DNA from: a virus
DNA length: 31,778 nucleotides
Reading direction: 5' to 3' (one strand)
Virus record (IMG/VR): IMGVR_UViG_3300004369_000078
Location: 1-31,778 of that record
How positions within the stretch are numbered: the first letter of the stretch is position 1; each line of letters begins with the position of its first letter. Under the pieces are notes generated by a model. It worked only from the letters and a program-made list of their open reading frames with translations. It was not told the origin of the DNA and ran no database searches. The translations under genes were made by a program, and so were the position numbers. This document shows positions 1 to 4,310 of this stretch, in pieces.

Positions 1-2
1 CC

Positions 3-89
3 ATCAACTCCTTCAAACTAAACGATAAGATTGCTAACGAAATCTTTCCCCGTGAGTGGAAAGAAATCACCTCAACTCCTGTTTATTGA
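3..89 (+). CDS. 3' end of an unidentified protein (cut by window edge)
   Basis: An open frame enters from the left edge and ends at TGA 87-89, giving 28 residues that finish in KEITSTPVY. The other two forward frames stop within the first 30 bases, so this is the only frame that can carry an upstream gene. The visible tail is mixed charged and aromatic and looks like ordinary soluble protein. It lies 5 nt upstream of the small membrane peptide gene, the tight spacing expected in a phage operon. No family can be assigned from 28 residues. Confidence 0.5.
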   Translation: MNSFKLNDKIANEIFPREWKEITSTPVY

Positions 90-94
90 TTATA

Positions 95-205
95 ATGAAT
101 CACTACCTTGCCGCTGCTCTCTGGATGCTCGCTGCTATCGGGATCCCTCTGCTGTGTGCCGCACTGGGCTTGAAGGTCAACATCCGCAACGGATGGTGGG
201 GCTGA
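95..205 (+). CDS. Small hydrophobic membrane peptide, 36 aa
   Basis: The ATG at 95 opens a 36-codon frame ending at TGA 203-205. Residues 4 to about 26 (YLAAALWMLAAIGIPLLCAA) form one uncharged helix long enough to cross a membrane. A short polar tail with Lys, Asn, Arg and two Trp follows. Single-span peptides like this are common in phage accessory regions and usually have no assigned function. Spacing to the neighbours is close (5 nt upstream, 37 nt downstream). There is no clear SD. The stop codon is the loop of a GC-rich hairpin. It could be a chance frame, but the clean helix and good fit between neighbours favour a real gene. Confidence 0.55.
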   Translation: MNHYLAAALWMLAAIGIPLLCAALGLKVNIRNGWWG

Positions 206-210
206 GCCCC
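198..210 (+). other. GC hairpin around the stop codon of the membrane peptide gene
   Basis: GGGGC (198-202) and GCCCC (206-210) pair perfectly around a three-base loop that is the TGA stop codon. No T-run follows, so it is not a standard intrinsic terminator. It may stabilise the upstream transcript end or simply be chance. Confidence 0.3.
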
Positions 211-214
211 GATC

Positions 215-223
215 TGCTACAAT
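215..223 (+). promoter_or_regulatory. Extended -10 promoter for the DUF7249-like gene
   Basis: TGCTACAAT fits an extended -10 element (TGn plus TACAAT, one mismatch to TATAAT). It ends 19 nt before the ATG at 243. No good -35 is visible at 17 nt spacing, as is common for extended -10 promoters. Transcription would start near 230, leaving a very short leader with no SD. Confidence 0.4.
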
Positions 224-242
224 ACACACAAACATTACTCAA

Positions 243-497
243 ATGGCTGTTACTTACCAGACCAACATTGCAGACCAAACCTATAACGGTTGGAGCAACT
301 ATGAAACCTGGAATGTTGCACTGTGGATTCAGAATGATGCAGGTTTGTATAGCATTGCTCGGGGATGTGATTCTTGGGACGAACTCCAAGAGATTCTGAT
401 TGATGATCTAGGAATGAAGCAAACTCGTGATAGTGTGCTGTATAATGACCCTGCACTTAACGGAATCGAACTGAATGAAATGATTGCGGAGCTTTGA
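243..497 (+). CDS. DUF7249-like phage protein, 84 aa
   Basis: The frame encodes 84 residues. Residues 16-31 contain the signature GWSNYETWNVALWIQN, followed by a D-G-L-Y stretch. This is the hallmark of a small phage family I recognise as DUF7249, whose members usually begin with a variant of YNGWxNxETWNVALWI. Molecular function is unknown; members are scattered through cyanophage and other tailed-phage accessory regions. The second half is acidic (DELQEILIDDLG). The ATG at 243 is chosen because the family motif follows closely. No SD precedes it, but an extended -10 promoter lies 19 nt upstream. The frame overlaps larger, unrelated frames that I treat as shadows. Confidence 0.8.
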   Translation: MAVTYQTNIADQTYNGWSNYETWNVALWIQNDAGLYSIARGCDSWDELQEILIDDLGMKQTRDSVLYNDPALNGIELNEMIAEL

Positions 498-523
498 TTC
501 ATTCGTTTACATTTAACACACAC

Positions 524-565
524 ACTTCGCTACACATTCTTATGACAAACATCAACTTCGCTACA
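524..565 (+). repeat. 11-bp direct repeat flanking the 542 start codon
   Basis: ACTTCGCTACA occurs at 524-534 and 555-565, one copy in the leader and one inside codons 5-8 of the gene. It could be a small local duplication or a regulatory site that brackets the translation start. Confidence 0.35.
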
Positions 566-787
566 GCAACTAAACTTGATTTGTTGGTTGCAGATATACA
601 GGGAGAGATTAAGTACACTGTACTGCCTACTCGTAAGGCTCGGAAATCTGAGCTGATTCTGAGCCGTACACAGGGCCCTCGGACTAACACTAACCGCCGT
701 GGGCAGGCTTACAGCGGTCATGCGACTCATGCACAGAATGCTGTAGTTCAGGGCAATGCAGCCTCATACTTCCGCACTAGCGGTTGA
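542..787 (+). CDS. Unrecognised small basic protein, 81 aa
   Basis: The frame is open from 494, but I choose the ATG at 542. The 16 residues before it would come from a simple CACACA-rich leader, and starting at 494 would overlap the upstream gene. The product begins MTNINFATATKLDLLVADIQ. It has a basic middle (LPTRKARKSE, then PRTNTNRRGQ) and a C-terminal half rich in Gly, Ala, Gln, Asn and His. No membrane segment or known motif is visible. Basic charge suggests nucleic-acid or polyanion binding, but that is only inference. There is no SD. The 11-base string ACTTCGCTACA occurs just before the start (524-534) and again just after it (555-565). Confidence 0.6.
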   Translation: MTNINFATATKLDLLVADIQGEIKYTVLPTRKARKSELILSRTQGPRTNTNRRGQAYSGHATHAQNAVVQGNAASYFRTSG

Positions 788-1076
788 TTGTGAGGCTTAG
801 GGGGCTACAGGAGCAGCGTTCTCGTGCTTCTTATGCTCCCTTGGATTCTCGTGTATCGGCGACACTTTGAGCAGTTGTTTATATTTTGCGGCGTCGTGGC
901 GGGGGGCGCGGTGCGTTTCTAAAAACGCTAAACTACCCTAATCTATAACGACCCGACAGAGCGTTCGAAAAAGCCCTAAGGAATCAAAAAATTTTTGTAG
1001 GCCAGAAAAACCAGCCACAAGTCCGTTTTATAAAAACTAAAATTCATATATAATTTTTGAACTGACTATTAGATGT
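788..1076. other. 289-bp gene-free spacer with a composition change
   Basis: No convincing gene is seen on either strand. The left part (about 880-912) is very GC-rich, with a run of six G. It is followed by a 6-bp hairpin, GCGTTT (913-918) and AAACGC (923-928), with a 4-nt loop. From about 980 the DNA turns AT-rich, with runs of A and T around 985-996 and a TATAAT box at 1049-1054. The spacer marks the border between the GC-richer left end and the AT-rich remainder. It may hold transcription signals or be a recombination junction. Confidence 0.5.
1049..1054 (+). promoter_or_regulatory. Candidate -10 box for the 1077 gene pair
   Basis: A perfect TATAAT ends 22 nt before the ATG at 1077. No convincing -35 hexamer lies at the usual spacing. 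The distance to the start codon matches the other two sigma70-like boxes in this window (19 and 23 nt), which strengthens the call slightly. Confidence 0.3.
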
Positions 1077-1226
1077 ATGGAACTTAAACTCGATCACTAT
1101 GAAAAGGATTTACTGATTGATTGCATTCAGTATAGATTGGATTCGGATAAACTACTTGTGACTAATGATTCTCTTCGAAATGAAATCGAAGATCTATTTG
1201 AAAAAGTTGAGGAAGAATGTGTATAA
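1077..1226 (+). CDS. Small acidic protein, 49 aa, unrecognised
   Basis: The ATG at 1077 opens 49 codons ending at TAA 1224-1226. The product is acidic and mostly helical in character: MELKLDHYEKDLLIDCIQ, then a linker, then NEIEDLFEKVEEECV. Short helical proteins of this pattern are common in the early regions of T4-like cyanophages, but I cannot name a family. The ATG at 1073 is rejected because it stops after four codons. The last 8 nt overlap the next gene, and the SD of that gene (GAGG) lies inside this coding sequence. This suggests translational coupling. Confidence 0.6.
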   Translation: MELKLDHYEKDLLIDCIQYRLDSDKLLVTNDSLRNEIEDLFEKVEEECV

Positions 1227-1374
1227 TATTTTTGTGAATGGTGAAGTGATCTCAGAAAATGTATTAAAATCTGATGTGTCTTCTAAGGTCAAGATCATTG
1301 AAGAATATTATAACGACTTAAAAGAAAGAGCTATTATTACAGTAGTTCTAAATACACCAGAAGCCATTGCATGA
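1219..1374 (+). CDS. Small protein with GTG start, 51 aa
   Basis: The reading frame is open upstream to 1165, but the GTG at 1219 is the better start. A GAGG SD sits at 1210-1213, and the product then begins (M)YNIFVNGEVISENV, a natural N-terminus. The 1165 start would overlap the previous gene by 62 nt and add a Lys-rich stretch that is that gene's codons read in another frame. The product is 51 residues: a beta-like start, then a helix (KVKIIEEYYNDLKERA), then a final strand (IITVVLN). The function is unknown. It overlaps the upstream gene by 8 nt and is probably translated with it. Confidence 0.6.
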   Translation: MYNIFVNGEVISENVLKSDVSSKVKIIEEYYNDLKERAIITVVLNTPEAIA

Positions 1375-1386
1375 ATTGACTTCTGG

Positions 1387-1395
1387 TGGTATAAT
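1387..1395 (+). promoter_or_regulatory. Extended -10 promoter for the glycosyltransferase gene
   Basis: TGGTATAAT is a perfect extended -10 element. The hexamer 17 nt upstream (TTGCAT, 1367-1372) matches only the TTG of a -35 box. Transcription would start near 1402, leaving a leader of about 17 nt with no SD before the ATG at 1419. Confidence 0.5.
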
Positions 1396-1418
1396 TACAA
1401 CATTGCAATCTTATTTTT

Positions 1419-2174
1419 ATGTCTAAAGGATTTACGATTAAAGCAACAGCACCAACTCCTTCAAAGAAAAGTGAAGAAGAATTTGATCTTGAGGCAGCAA
1501 AGGAAATGATTCGCGGTAAAGCGATTGTTTTCTGTCTTCCAGGTAGAGGAGTTTCTTATACTTACTTAAAGAACTTTGTACAACTCTGTTTCGATCTCGT
1601 ACAGAACGGTGCAAGTATTCAAATTTCACAGGACTATTCTTCCATGGTCAACTTTGCACGTTGCAAGTGTCTGGGAGCAAATGTTCTTCGAGGACCAAAG
1701 CAGATTCCTTGGGATGGTAAACTAAAATATGATTACCAACTTTGGATTGACTCCGATATTGTTTTTGATACTGAGAAGTTTTATCGTCTTGTTGCAATGG
1801 ACAAAGATATTGCGGCTGGTTGGTACATGACTGAAGATGGTCAAACAACTTCTGTTGCACATTGGCTTGAAGAGGACGACTTCAAGAACAATGGTGGAGT
1901 GATGAATCACGAGACTGGAGAGACGATGAGTAAGCGCCGTAAGCCCTTCACAGTCGATTATACGGGGTTTGGATGGGTATTGATTAAGAAGGGTGTCTTT
2001 GAACGTCTAGAGTATCCCTGGTTCGCTCCGAAGATGCAAGTGTTCGACTCTGGAGAAGTTCAAGATATGTGTGGTGAGGACGTATCTTTCTGTCTAGATG
2101 CAATCAAAGAAGGTTTCGAGATTTGGTGTGATCCGAAGATTCGTGTCGGACATGAAAAGACTCGTATCATTTGA
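1419..2174 (+). CDS. GT-A-fold glycosyltransferase-like protein, 251 aa
   Basis: The product is probably a sugar-nucleotide-dependent glycosyltransferase of the GT-A fold. After a Ser/Lys-rich N-terminus come a strand and start of fold at residues 35-46 (AIVFCLPGRGVS). The DxD motif is in LWIDSD (Asp111 and Asp113) and would bind the metal and nucleotide sugar. A GEDVSFC segment follows (219-225), whose acidic residues are the usual acceptor or catalytic site in such enzymes, and a late Gly-His (244-245) that often completes metal binding. The length, about 250 residues, is typical of phage GT-A enzymes. It could modify DNA, a virion protein or host surface glycans; the sequence does not show which. 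It has its own extended -10 promoter and ends at a hairpin, so it is probably a single-gene unit. GC content (26/60 by hand count at 1801-1860) is higher than in the baseplate genes. Confidence 0.75.
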   Translation: MSKGFTIKATAPTPSKKSEEEFDLEAAKEMIRGKAIVFCLPGRGVSYTYLKNFVQLCFDLVQNGASIQISQDYSSMVNFARCKCLGANVLRGPKQIPWDGKLKYDYQLWIDSDIVFDTEKFYRLVAMDKDIAAGWYMTEDGQTTSVAHWLEEDDFKNNGGVMNHETGETMSKRRKPFTVDYTGFGWVLIKKGVFERLEYPWFAPKMQVFDSGEVQDMCGEDVSFCLDAIKEGFEIWCDPKIRVGHEKTRII

Positions 2175-2184
2175 GTTCATCTTA

Positions 2185-2219
2185 AAGACCTTAAGAAAGA
2201 TTTAAAACCTTAAGGTCTT
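2185..2219 (+). terminator. 11-bp hairpin after the glycosyltransferase gene
   Basis: AAGACCTTAAG (2185-2195) pairs perfectly with CTTAAGGTCTT (2209-2219) around a 13-nt AT-rich loop, 10 nt after the stop codon. It lacks a long T-tract, so termination may be weak or rho-assisted; it could also protect the 3' end of the transcript. Confidence 0.55.
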
Positions 2220-2220
2220 C

Positions 2221-2248
2221 TGGCGCGTTAGTCAGAATTTTGGCGCGT
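2221..2248 (+). repeat. Two TGGCGCGT direct repeats, 20-bp period
   Basis: TGGCGCGT occurs at 2221-2228 and 2241-2248. The spacing is about two helical turns and the site lies just upstream of the 2274 gene. GC-rich octamers stand out in this AT-rich spacer. Two copies on one face of the helix would suit a dimeric regulator, but this is inference. Confidence 0.35.
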
Positions 2249-2273
2249 AAAAACAAACTATGAGGAATTGATT

Positions 2274-2417
2274 ATGGCTGTTAAAAAATCTGTAGGTACT
2301 CGAAACGTTGATGTAGAAAGTACTCCTAAGAAAACTTGTCAGGGAATGGGAAAACACACTAAATATTCAGCAACAAGCCGCAATAAAGCTCGCAAACGCT
2401 ATCGAGGTCAAGGATAA
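2274..2417 (+). CDS. Small basic conserved phage protein, 47 aa
   Basis: ATG at 2274 with a good SD (GAGGA, 2262-2266) opens 47 codons. The product begins MAVKKSVGTRNVDVE. It ends in a highly basic tail with the pattern SATSRNKARKRYRGQG, preceded by KKTCQGMGKHT. I recognise this as a small Lys/Arg-rich protein recurrent in T4-like cyanophages; its function is not known to me. The charge suggests DNA or RNA binding or packing in the virion. The next gene starts 5 nt after its stop, and that gene's SD (AAGGAT) lies at the end of this one, so the two are probably translated together. Confidence 0.7.
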   Translation: MAVKKSVGTRNVDVESTPKKTCQGMGKHTKYSATSRNKARKRYRGQG

Positions 2418-2422
2418 GGATA

Positions 2423-2887
2423 GTGGATGATATTGAAAAATGGATTGATTATGTAAAGATAAACAATCCAGATCTCAAAGGTCATTCAATTTGTCCATTT
2501 GCAAAGTCAAATACGTATAAAATAGTAAAATCTCCAATTAATGACATCAAACCTCTTGATGAAGAGTTTGGTGTTGTTGTTTTTATTGTAGAGGATGATT
2601 TAGATTGGGAGTATGCGCTTCAAAAAATTGACGAATTGAATCAAAAATATCCAAAATATAAATTTTTTGACGATTTTAGAGACGATCCTAGTTTTATTAA
2701 TGGAGTGCAAACAAACAATGGCAAATATAACCTTATTTTGTATCAAAATTCTGAATTTCTAACAAAAATGAGATCTATTTTGGCAAAAACTAATTACTAT
2801 GACTCATGGGATGATGAATATTTAAAGAAAATTTTGGAAAAAGATTATGAAATGGTCCAAAAAATTAGAAATGACTTAAATTGTTAA
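2423..2887 (+). CDS. Paralogue A of a duplicated ~160-aa protein
   Basis: GTG at 2423 is the start: an AAGGAT SD lies just upstream and no in-frame ATG comes earlier. The 154-residue product shares a clear backbone with the gene at 3077: a W-I-x-x-V start, a GHSICPFAK motif (residues 20-28), a VVVFIVEDD strand, YKFFDDF, TNNGKYNLILYQ, then YYDSWDDEYLKKIL and a DYE near the end. The -S-I-C-P-F-A-K segment recalls the Cys-Pro-Phe-Ala motif of DUF1415, but I cannot confirm membership. Function is unknown. No signal peptide or membrane segment is seen. Composition is AT-rich like the structural block. A late-type promoter overlaps its stop codon. Confidence 0.65.
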   Translation: MDDIEKWIDYVKINNPDLKGHSICPFAKSNTYKIVKSPINDIKPLDEEFGVVVFIVEDDLDWEYALQKIDELNQKYPKYKFFDDFRDDPSFINGVQTNNGKYNLILYQNSEFLTKMRSILAKTNYYDSWDDEYLKKILEKDYEMVQKIRNDLNC

Positions 2888-2894
2888 ATAAATA
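2888..2894 (+). promoter_or_regulatory. Late-promoter-like motif overlapping the stop of the 2423 gene
   Basis: ATAAATA sits within TTAAATAAATA, whose first TAA (2885-2887) is the stop codon of the preceding gene. The T4 late promoter consensus is TATAAATA with no -35 element. It ends 24 nt before the ATG at 2918. Confidence 0.45.
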
Positions 2895-2917
2895 AAAGAT
2901 ATACGATATAAATTAAA

Positions 2918-3073
2918 ATGTCAGATTCAACTCCATCCCTGGGTCCAAATTTAGCTGACGCAGCACCAGCAGCACCAGAAAATGCAAAAGTTTTTGGATA
3001 TGATGTAGCTGCACAAGCAAGACAAACTCCCGCTCAAAAACCAAATCCAAATTCACCTCTTGCAGCTGGTTGA
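2918..3073 (+). CDS. Ala/Pro-rich small protein, 51 aa
   Basis: ATG at 2918 opens 51 codons ending at TGA 3071-3073. The product begins MSDSTPSLGPNLADAA. It is rich in Ala, Pro, Gln and Asn, with a central segment NAKVFGYDVAAQARQTP. It has no hydrophobic core and is probably extended or disordered, as in a linker or a peptide that binds another virion part. I think similar short proteins occur in T4-like cyanophages but cannot name a function. It lies between the two paralogues and ends 3 nt before the second. A late-promoter-like motif lies 24 nt upstream. Confidence 0.6.
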   Translation: MSDSTPSLGPNLADAAPAAPENAKVFGYDVAAQARQTPAQKPNPNSPLAAG

Positions 3074-3076
3074 TAT

Positions 3077-3571
3077 ATGGCCTTATATGAAGATGATGGG
3101 GTCTTAGACGATAAGGAAAAGTATATTTTTCAATGGATAGGAGAAGTTTCCGAAAAAAGACCAGAGTTGGGCGGACACTCCATTGACCCATATGCAAAAA
3201 ATACAAAAGTTTCAATCGTAGAAACACCAATTGATGAGATCGTACCCGAATCAGGTCACGATGTCATCATTTTTATTGTGCAAGATTTTTGGAGACCCTT
3301 CGAAGTCGAACGTTGGGCTCAGTTTTATAATGAAAAATTCACTTATTATAAGTTTTTTGAGGATTGTGCATCAAAAAATACGCAAATTGGTGAAATTTGG
3401 ACAAATAATGCGAAATATAACTTAATTTTATGTCAATCTAAGAGAAAATTATCAAAAGTAAAGGAATCTTTAACAACTTCATCTTATTATCAATACTGGG
3501 ATGAACAATACCTGAAACAGGTCTTCGGAGAAGACTATGAAAAGGTTAAAATCATAGAATCTGAAGAATAA
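3077..3571 (+). CDS. Paralogue B of a duplicated ~160-aa protein
   Basis: The 164-residue product aligns along its length with the protein from 2423. Shared landmarks are W-I-x-x-V, GHSIDPYAK, a VIIFIVQD strand, YKFFEDC, TNNAKYNLILCQ, YYQYWDEQYLKQVF and a final EDYEKV. The Cys of the SICPFAK motif in copy A is Asp here, so if that Cys is catalytic or metal-binding this copy has lost it. The N-terminus is longer by about nine residues (ALYEDDGVL). ATG at 3077 follows the upstream stop by 3 nt with no clear SD, which points to translational coupling. Function is unknown. Confidence 0.65.
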   Translation: MALYEDDGVLDDKEKYIFQWIGEVSEKRPELGGHSIDPYAKNTKVSIVETPIDEIVPESGHDVIIFIVQDFWRPFEVERWAQFYNEKFTYYKFFEDCASKNTQIGEIWTNNAKYNLILCQSKRKLSKVKESLTTSSYYQYWDEQYLKQVFGEDYEKVKIIESEE

Positions 3572-3615
3572 TTTTAAAATAATATTGGACAGGGATAGCA
3601 ACCCCTATAAAAGTT

Positions 3616-3635
3616 CTGATTAATTTAATCAGGAG
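3616..3635 (+). promoter_or_regulatory. Hairpin touching the SD of the 3643 gene
   Basis: CTGATTAA (3616-3623) and TTAATCAG (3625-3632) form an inverted repeat, giving a 7-bp stem with a 3-nt loop. The right arm runs into the AGGAG SD (3631-3635) for the ATG at 3643. The fold could partly hide the ribosome site, or present it at the base of the stem. A TATAAAAG string at 3606-3613 may be the promoter. Confidence 0.4.
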
Positions 3636-3642
3636 CTAAAAA

Positions 3643-3873
3643 ATGTCCAATTTATCGATAAATAAAACCCTAGATATGTGGGGAGATGCAGTGTCGCCCG
3701 CAAAAGAGACGGAACCAAAGAAAAAGCAAGTGATTCAAGAGATTATGCACGATCTCGCACCGATTCACGACCTAAAGAAACAGACAGATCTTCACGAAAA
3801 AATTCGTAATGATGATGACTATGACGATTGGGGTTATGGTCTGGAGGTCACTTATGGCAAAAAGTGTCTGTGA
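3643..3873 (+). CDS. Charged small protein, 76 aa, unrecognised
   Basis: ATG at 3643 follows an AGGAG SD by 7 nt. The 76-residue product starts MSNLSINKTLDMWGDAV. It has a Lys/Glu-rich linker (ETEPKKKQVIQEI), a predicted helix (DLKKQTDLHEKIRN) and an acidic, aromatic end (DDDYDDWGYGLEVTYG). There is no membrane segment. It lies directly before gp25, where small virion or assembly proteins would be expected, but I recognise no family. The last codons overlap an 11-codon frame with a strong SD (3854-3889). Confidence 0.6.
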   Translation: MSNLSINKTLDMWGDAVSPAKETEPKKKQVIQEIMHDLAPIHDLKKQTDLHEKIRNDDDYDDWGYGLEVTYGKKCL

Positions 3874-3889
3874 GGTCTTATACATATAA
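3854..3889 (+). CDS. Possible 11-codon micro-ORF with a strong SD
   Basis: GGAGGT (3843-3848) is a near-perfect SD and lies 5 nt before an ATG at 3854. That ATG opens MAKSVCEVLYI and then stops at TAA 3887-3889. The start is inside the end of the 76-aa gene in another frame, and the stop abuts the late-promoter motif before gp25. It could be a leader peptide that couples translation, the cut-off start of a lost gene, or chance. Confidence 0.3.
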   Translation: MAKSVCEVLYI

Positions 3890-3895
3890 TAAATA
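3889..3895 (+). promoter_or_regulatory. Late-promoter-like motif before gp25
   Basis: ATAAATA, within ATAATAAATACTAAG, ends 16 nt before the gp25 ATG at 3912. It matches the core of the T4 late promoter and would drive the whole baseplate block. The same string plus CT recurs at 29667-29675. Confidence 0.5.
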
Positions 3896-3911
3896 CTAAG
3901 AAGTTTGAGTA

Positions 3912-4310
3912 ATGGCTACGATTTCTCGCAAATTTACAGACATAAGTCTCTCTTTTGTGAGAAATCCAGTGACTAATGACATCTTGGTGATAACTGATGC
4001 TGATGCAATTAAAAAATCTGTTATTAACTTAACTCGTACTCGAATTGGAGAACGATTTTTTAATAATTTAATAGGAACTTCAATAGATAATTCACTGTTT
4101 GAGTTACAAACCCCAGAAGTTGCGGATTACCTACAGACTGAAATTGAAACATTATTGAAAAATTATGAACCACGAATTGGAAACCCCATAGTCTCAGTTA
4201 CTTATCCAGAAGAATCAAACGAAATGAATGTTGAAATTGTATATGATATTCTTGGCTTACCATTTCCTCGTCAAACTGTAACTTTCATACTGCAACCCAC
4301 TAGAGTCTAA
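3912..4310 (+). CDS. gp25: Baseplate wedge protein gp25
   Basis: The 132-residue product has the length of T4 gp25 and the features of the GPW/gp25 family (PF04965). These are an N-terminal FTDISLSF segment, the hallmark TRTRIGERFF (residues 41-50) with its Arg-x-Gly-Glu-Arg core, and a C-terminal beta part ending in a VTFIL strand. In T4, gp25 sits in the wedge core next to gp6 and gp53 and helps start sheath assembly. The family is also found in contractile injection systems. Its TAA stop shares one base with the gp6 ATG (TAATG), so the two are probably made in step. A late-type promoter lies directly upstream. Confidence 0.92.
   Translation: MATISRKFTDISLSFVRNPVTNDILVITDADAIKKSVINLTRTRIGERFFNNLIGTSIDNSLFELQTPEVADYLQTEIETLLKNYEPRIGNPIVSVTYPEESNEMNVEIVYDILGLPFPRQTVTFILQPTRV

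Noticed and set aside
31-399. 122-residue forward frame
   Set aside because: It overlaps the membrane peptide and the DUF7249-like gene in another frame; the latter has a recognised family motif.
494-541. Upstream ATG extension of the 81-aa gene
   Set aside because: The added residues come from a CACACA-rich leader and overlap the DUF7249-like gene.
833-922. 29-residue hydrophobic frame starting MLPWILVYRRHFEQ
   Set aside because: No SD or promoter, no recognised family, and it runs through the G-rich tract, so it is probably a chance frame.
963-975. GTTCGAA-like string suggesting a tRNA T-loop
   Set aside because: The flanking bases do not form a T-stem and no acceptor or anticodon arm can be built.
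1165-1218. Upstream ATG extension of the 51-aa gene
   Set aside because: It would overlap the 49-aa gene by 62 nt, and the GTG at 1219 has a proper SD.
3588-3606. AGGG and CCCT pairing after the 3077 gene as a terminator
   Set aside because: Only four base pairs with a long loop and no T-run.
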